NCBI RefSeq assembly: GCF_001612615.1
Contig: NZ_BDAU01000040.1
Coordinates: 32,339-96,338, forward strand
Direction of reading: 5' to 3'
Length of the DNA stretch: 64,000 nucleotides
From: Nocardia amikacinitolerans NBRC 108937
GTDB lineage: Bacteria > Actinomycetota > Actinomycetes > Mycobacteriales > Mycobacteriaceae
In this document: positions 60,640-64,000 of the stretch, one piece after another
How positions within the stretch are numbered: the first letter of the stretch is position 1
Layout: every line of letters starts with the position of its first letter
Made by a program: the position numbers and the translations under genes
Notes under the pieces: model-generated
Database searches by the model: none
What the model was told of the DNA's origin: nothing
Seen by the model: only the letters and a program-made list of their open reading frames with translations

Positions 60640-62514
60640 GTGAGCGCAGTATCTGTTTCGGAGCCCGACGTCCGGCCGGTCCTTGCCGAAGCCGCGGACC
60701 TGGCCCGCCGTGCGCTCCTGGAGTTGGAGCCCTCCGCCGTCGGCGCGCACCTAGGTGTCAGCGTCGAGGACGAGAGCGCGGCGACCCACCGATTCGAGGC
60801 CACCCTGCCCGGCTATCGCGGCTGGCAGTGGGCGGTCGTCGTGGCGGCCCCGCCCGGCGCGGACCGCGCGACGGTCAGCGAGTCGGCGCTACTGCCCGGA
60901 CCGGACGCCTTGGTCGCGCCCGAATTCGTGCCGTGGGAGCAGCGGATCCGCCCGGGCGATCTCGCGCCCGGCGACCTGCTCGCCCCGCCGCAGGACGACC
61001 CCCGCCTTGTGCCCGGCTACATGGCCAGCGGCGACCCGGAGGTCGACGAGGTCGCGCTGGAGATCGGCCTCGGCCGCACCAAGGTGCTCAGCGAGGAAGG
61101 CCGTATCGAGGCCGCCGAACGCTGGTACTCCGAATACGGCCCCGACACCGAGATGGCCAAGGCCGCGCCGTCCACCTGCGGCAAGTGCGGCTTCTACCTT
61201 CCGCTCGCGGGCGCGCTGCGCGCCGCTTTCGGCGTCTGCGGCAACGCGATGGGCGCGGACGGACACGTGGTGCACGTCGAATACGGCTGCGGCGCGCACT
61301 CCGACGTCGTCGCACCGACGGGTGGCGGTTCGCCGCTCTACGAGGCCTACGACGACGCGGCGTTCGATGTGATCCCGCCGGAGGAGTTGCGCAAGGGTGC
61401 GGAACGGTCCGCCGCCGAAGAGCTTGCGGGCGATGGAGTTTCCGCTGCCGTGGAGACGGCCGACGCGTCGGTTCCCGCTGGGGAAGTGAGCGCAGATGGC
61501 GCCGCGTCGGCGGTGGAGACGGTCGCCGTGACCGAGGACGGCGCGGCGCGGGCTGACCTCGCTCCGTCCGTGCCGGAGGCGGCCACTGCCGACGTGAGCG
61601 ATGAAGTCGTCCAATCGGTGCCGGAAGCCGTTGTCGCCGAGGAGGGCGGCGCGGGCGCTGCTATCGCCCCGTCGGTGCCGGAGACTGCCGCGGCGCAGGA
61701 GAATGGCGCCGCCGATGTGCGTGCTGAGATCGCCCCGTCGGAACCGGAGGCCGTCGCCGCTGAGGCGGGCGCTGGCGAGGTGGCCCCGTCGACCGATGCC
61801 GGCGAGCCGGGAGTCGATACCGCGGACGCTGTACAGGTGGAAGCGACCGGTACCGAGGCCGCGCCGACCGAAACGGCTTCGACCGCAACCGAGTTGAGCG
61901 CCGACGATGCCGCCGTGAGCGCCGATGCCGCGGTCAGCGGTGGCGAGCAGGCGGATGTCGAAGGCGAGGCCGTGAGCGGCGCTGCCGGTATCGAGCAGGC
62001 GGAGACGGACGAAATCGCCGAAGCTGCCGCGGCCGAGGCACAGCCGGAGGCGATTGCCGACGCGACGGCGGTCGAGGCAGCCGTCGCCGATGCGGTCGAT
62101 GCCGAAAAGGGTTCGGAGCTGGGCGGTTCTGGCGTCCGCGACAGCGCGGGCACGGAGTCCGCCGATGCCGCTTCGGTCGCGCAACCGGGTGCCGACGCCG
62201 ATGCTTCGGCGGGTTCGACCGTCGACGAGGTAGCCTCCGCGCCTGCGTCCGACGCACTGGAAGCTTTGACGCCGAGCGCCGCCGAGTCGGTCACCGACGC
62301 GGCGGAGGGCGAGACCGAAGCCGCTGCGAGCGATGTTGCGGCTGAGCTGGCCTCGGCGACCGGTGCTGCGGAGCCATCGACGTCGGGCGATCTCGTCGGC
62401 GTGGACGATGCTGTGGCCGAGGGCGAGACCGATGCGGCTGCGAGCGATATTGCCGCCGAGCGGGGTTCGGCGACCGACGAGGGACCGGAGTCCGGGTCAT
62501 CGCCGCGGAACTGA
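60640..62514 (+). CDS. DUF3027 protein with very long Ala/Glu low-complexity tail
   Basis: 624 residues. The first about 250 form the conserved DUF3027 part (RRALLELEPSAVGAHLGV, GYRGWQWAVVVAAPP, LLPGPDALVAPEFVPWEQRIRPGDLAPGDLL) with probable metal-binding cysteines (STCGKCGFYLPLAG, VCGNAMG, YGCGAHSD). The remaining about 370 residues are low-complexity, acidic and Ala/Val/Glu/Ser-rich (repeated EAAVAD, VPEAA, EGETDAAASD types) and are probably disordered. DUF3027 is found in Actinobacteria (Rv0883c-like). GTG 60640. Its stop overlaps or abuts the next reading frame. Confidence 0.85.
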   Translation: MSAVSVSEPDVRPVLAEAADLARRALLELEPSAVGAHLGVSVEDESAATHRFEATLPGYRGWQWAVVVAAPPGADRATVSESALLPGPDALVAPEFVPWEQRIRPGDLAPGDLLAPPQDDPRLVPGYMASGDPEVDEVALEIGLGRTKVLSEEGRIEAAERWYSEYGPDTEMAKAAPSTCGKCGFYLPLAGALRAAFGVCGNAMGADGHVVHVEYGCGAHSDVVAPTGGGSPLYEAYDDAAFDVIPPEELRKGAERSAAEELAGDGVSAAVETADASVPAGEVSADGAASAVETVAVTEDGAARADLAPSVPEAATADVSDEVVQSVPEAVVAEEGGAGAAIAPSVPETAAAQENGAADVRAEIAPSEPEAVAAEAGAGEVAPSTDAGEPGVDTADAVQVEATGTEAAPTETASTATELSADDAAVSADAAVSGGEQADVEGEAVSGAAGIEQAETDEIAEAAAAEAQPEAIADATAVEAAVADAVDAEKGSELGGSGVRDSAGTESADAASVAQPGADADASAGSTVDEVASAPASDALEALTPSAAESVTDAAEGETEAAASDVAAELASATGAAEPSTSGDLVGVDDAVAEGETDAAASDIAAERGSATDEGPESGSSPRN

Positions 62515-64000
62515 CGGGCTCGGGCGCCGATCCGTTCGGCACCGAGGGGCTGCGTGCCGCCGTCCTCGCTTCCTGGCGTGATTCGCCGACCCGGCTGCGG
62601 GAGGATGCCGCCACCGAGGCGGATCTGGTCCGGGCCGGTTATCGCGATCGACTGCTGACCGAGTTGGCGCAGAACGCCGCCGATGCGGCGGCCAAAGCGG
62701 GTGTCGCGGGGCGGATCTCCGTCCGGCTGGACGGTCGTACGCTGTACATCGCGAACACCGGTGCGCCCCTGGACCTTTCCGGCGTCCACGCGCTCACCGC
62801 CCTGCGCGCTTCCGGGAAGGCCGAGCCGACCTCCGTCGGCCGGTTCGGCGTCGGCTTCACCGCCGTGCTCGCCGTGAGCGACGACATCGAATTCCGTTCC
62901 ACCACCGGGTCGCTGCACTTCTCCCGCGCCAGGACACGCGAGGCGCTGCGCGAGCAGGTCGCGGATCACCATCGTCCGGCTGATGTACCGCACAACCTTC
63001 CGGCCGATGCGCCGCTTGACCCTCCGGCCGATGCGCCGCACAACCTTCCGGCCGATGCGCCGCTTGACCCTCCGGCCGATGCGCCGCACAACCTTCCGGC
63101 CGATGCGCCGCTTGACCATTCGGCCGATGCGCCGCACAACTATTCGGCCGGTTCGCCGGGCAACGCGGTTCCGAACGCCGCCGCGCTTACCTTCCAGCCT
63201 CCGGCCCTGCGGTTGACCTGGCCGCTCGAGGCGCCTCCCGCACCGGACTTCGACACCGAAGTCGTATTGCGCCTGCGCGACGACGTCGACGTCGACGCCT
63301 TGCTCGCCACAATGCGCGAAGAGGCCGCCGAACTACTCCTGGAATTGCCCGCCCTGCAATCCATTCGGATCGGCGACGCCGAGTTCACCTCTGCGGTGCG
63401 CGAACTCGGCGAGGGCCTCCAGGAACTACAGGTGACGGGTCAGGATGGTCGCAGCCGGACGTTGTGGCAGTTCCGCACCGCCCGCGCGAGATGGCTGCTG
63501 CCGGTGCGCGACGGCAAACCCCACGCCGCACCGCACGACGTCCTTCGCGCACCCACGCGTTCCGACGAGGAACTGTCCCTCCCGGCCCTGCTGATCGCCG
63601 ACATTTCGATGCAACCGGACCGGCGCCGCCTGCTACCCGGCGCCCGCGTCACCGAACTGGCCTCCGGTTATGCCGATTTCGCACGAGCCCTGCCCCCGAC
63701 CGACCGCCTCGTCCTGGTCCCGACACCGGGTTTCGCCCGCAGCGAGGTCGACGGCCTGCTCCGCGAGGCACTGATCCGCGAATTGCAAACCCACTCTTGG
63801 CTTCCGGTTGTCGGCACACCCTCGGCCCCCAGCCCGGCCGCCGAGCCCAGCCCTGCCGCCAAGCCCCGATTCGACGCCGCTGACGGCGTCGATGCACCCG
63901 GCTCGGCCGCTGAATCCAGCCCCGCCGCCGAGCCGCGACTGGACGCGGCTCCCGGCGTCGGCGTCGGATCCGGCTTTGGTGCCGAGCCGCGACTGGACGC
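62511..64000 (+). CDS. Sacsin/Hsp90-like ATP-binding protein (3' end outside window)
   Basis: About 497 visible residues of a GHKL-type ATPase-domain protein of the sacsin-N-terminal/Hsp90-like group. Motifs: YRDRLLTELAQNAADAAAKAG (N box with Glu and Asn), LYIANTGAPLDLSGV (variant of the DxGxG box) and SVGRFGVGFTAVLAVSD (G2 box). A repeat insert occupies about residues 155-213. The frame has no ATG/GTG/TTG near its beginning; the only position matching the expected N-terminus (TGSGADPFGTEGLRAAVLASW) is CTG 62511, which overlaps the previous TGA (CTGA). Start therefore uncertain. Role: probably chaperone-like; unknown. Confidence 0.78.
   Translation, partial: MTGSGADPFGTEGLRAAVLASWRDSPTRLREDAATEADLVRAGYRDRLLTELAQNAADAAAKAGVAGRISVRLDGRTLYIANTGAPLDLSGVHALTALRASGKAEPTSVGRFGVGFTAVLAVSDDIEFRSTTGSLHFSRARTREALREQVADHHRPADVPHNLPADAPLDPPADAPHNLPADAPLDPPADAPHNLPADAPLDHSADAPHNYSAGSPGNAVPNAAALTFQPPALRLTWPLEAPPAPDFDTEVVLRLRDDVDVDALLATMREEAAELLLELPALQSIRIGDAEFTSAVRELGEGLQELQVTGQDGRSRTLWQFRTARARWLLPVRDGKPHAAPHDVLRAPTRSDEELSLPALLIADISMQPDRRRLLPGARVTELASGYADFARALPPTDRLVLVPTPGFARSEVDGLLREALIRELQTHSWLPVVGTPSAPSPAAEPSPAAKPRFDAADGVDAPGSAAESSPAAEPRLDAAPGVGVGSGFGAEPRLD
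62975..63150 (+). repeat. 24-bp coding repeat in the sacsin/Hsp90-like gene
   Basis: About seven copies of a 24-bp unit with the constant core CCGGCCGATGCGCCGC and two alternating variants (followed by ACAACCTT or TTGACCCT), giving a 48-bp higher-order period and the peptide PADAPHNL/PADAPLDP. The last copies drift (HSADAPHNYSAGSP). It lies between the ATPase domain and the following beta-rich part, so it lengthens a linker. Confidence 0.92.

Noticed and set aside
57396..60803. Minus-strand open frame of 1135 codons across the MFS and cyclase genes
   Set aside because: Arginine/glycine-rich out-of-frame reading of well supported genes; only its last 176 codons, from GTG 57926, are a real gene (DUF2771).
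61347..63137. Minus-strand open frame of 596 codons with RIGR repeats and Ser/Ala runs
   Set aside because: Antisense to the low-complexity tail of the DUF3027 gene and the 24-bp repeat; no start signal or known domain.

Overview
The window looks like chromosomal DNA of a mycolic-acid actinomycete, most likely Nocardia. It is GC-rich with frequent GTG/TTG starts. It carries a DesA1-type acyl-ACP desaturase, an Rpf resuscitation factor, an LCP wall ligase and mycobactin/nocobactin-type siderophore genes. From memory, two stretches keep the gene order of Mycobacterium tuberculosis: pst-phoU-LCP-dus-desA1 (around Rv0820-Rv0824c) and dapC-like ... xpb, Rv0862c-like, Rv0863-like, rpfA, small membrane protein, cspB, MFS, DUF3027 (around Rv0858c-Rv0883c). 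No database search was possible, so all names rest on motifs and remembered families.

Layout. 1-11.4 kb: the end of a phosphate-uptake operon (pstC-pstA-pstB) with its terminator, a small secreted protein, an IS30 transposase remnant, phoU, a long LCP protein with a repeat-rich N-terminus, dusB, a 53-bp tandem repeat array, an SDR, a Mce-associated-like membrane protein and desA1. 11.9-15.7 kb: tRNA-Lys, a gamma-butyrolactone-receptor-like TetR regulator, tRNA-Glu/Asp/Phe, a small conserved protein, a polyprenol-phosphate mannosyltransferase and a DUF6069 membrane protein. 15.8-19.8 kb: a phospholipid operon (plsB2, then plsC with a degenerate HAD domain). 20-27 kb: a siderophore locus (salicylate synthase, salicylate-AMP ligase, ArCP-Cy-A-PCP synthetase) with three DmdR/IdeR-like iron boxes. 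Together these would make salicylate, load it on the carrier and build a hydroxyphenyl-oxazoline or -thiazoline cap; the remaining assembly genes are not here. 27-30 kb: an SDR, an AhpD-like protein and a type I DAHP synthase preceded by a leader peptide with a Tyr-Phe-Trp-Phe run.

30-38 kb is an accessory island. It holds a four-gene translationally coupled operon ending in an epimerase-like protein that has lost its catalytic Tyr/Lys, a divergent WhiJ-like regulator with a DUF397 partner, a type VII secretion cassette (DUF3558 lipoprotein, small helical protein, WXG/PPE-like protein with a collagen-like tail, EspG chaperone) and two AT-richer genes, one resembling SitI3 immunity proteins.

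38-64 kb returns to core and metabolic genes: CPBP protease, reductase, aminotransferase, a nine-residue-repeat microprotein, an ECF41 sigma factor, acetyltransferase and methyltransferases, a TRIC/UPF0126 channel, LysE exporters, XPB helicase and its Rv0862c-like neighbour, M1 peptidase, RpfA under a probable c-di-AMP (ydaO) riboswitch, a cold-shock protein, an MFS/DUF2771 operon, a glutaminyl cyclase, a DUF3027 protein and, running off the end, a sacsin/Hsp90-like ATPase with a 24-bp repeat insert. The observations I would check first are the aromatic leader/attenuator, the type VII cassette next to orphan immunity-like genes, and the coupled operon with the active-site-less epimerase.
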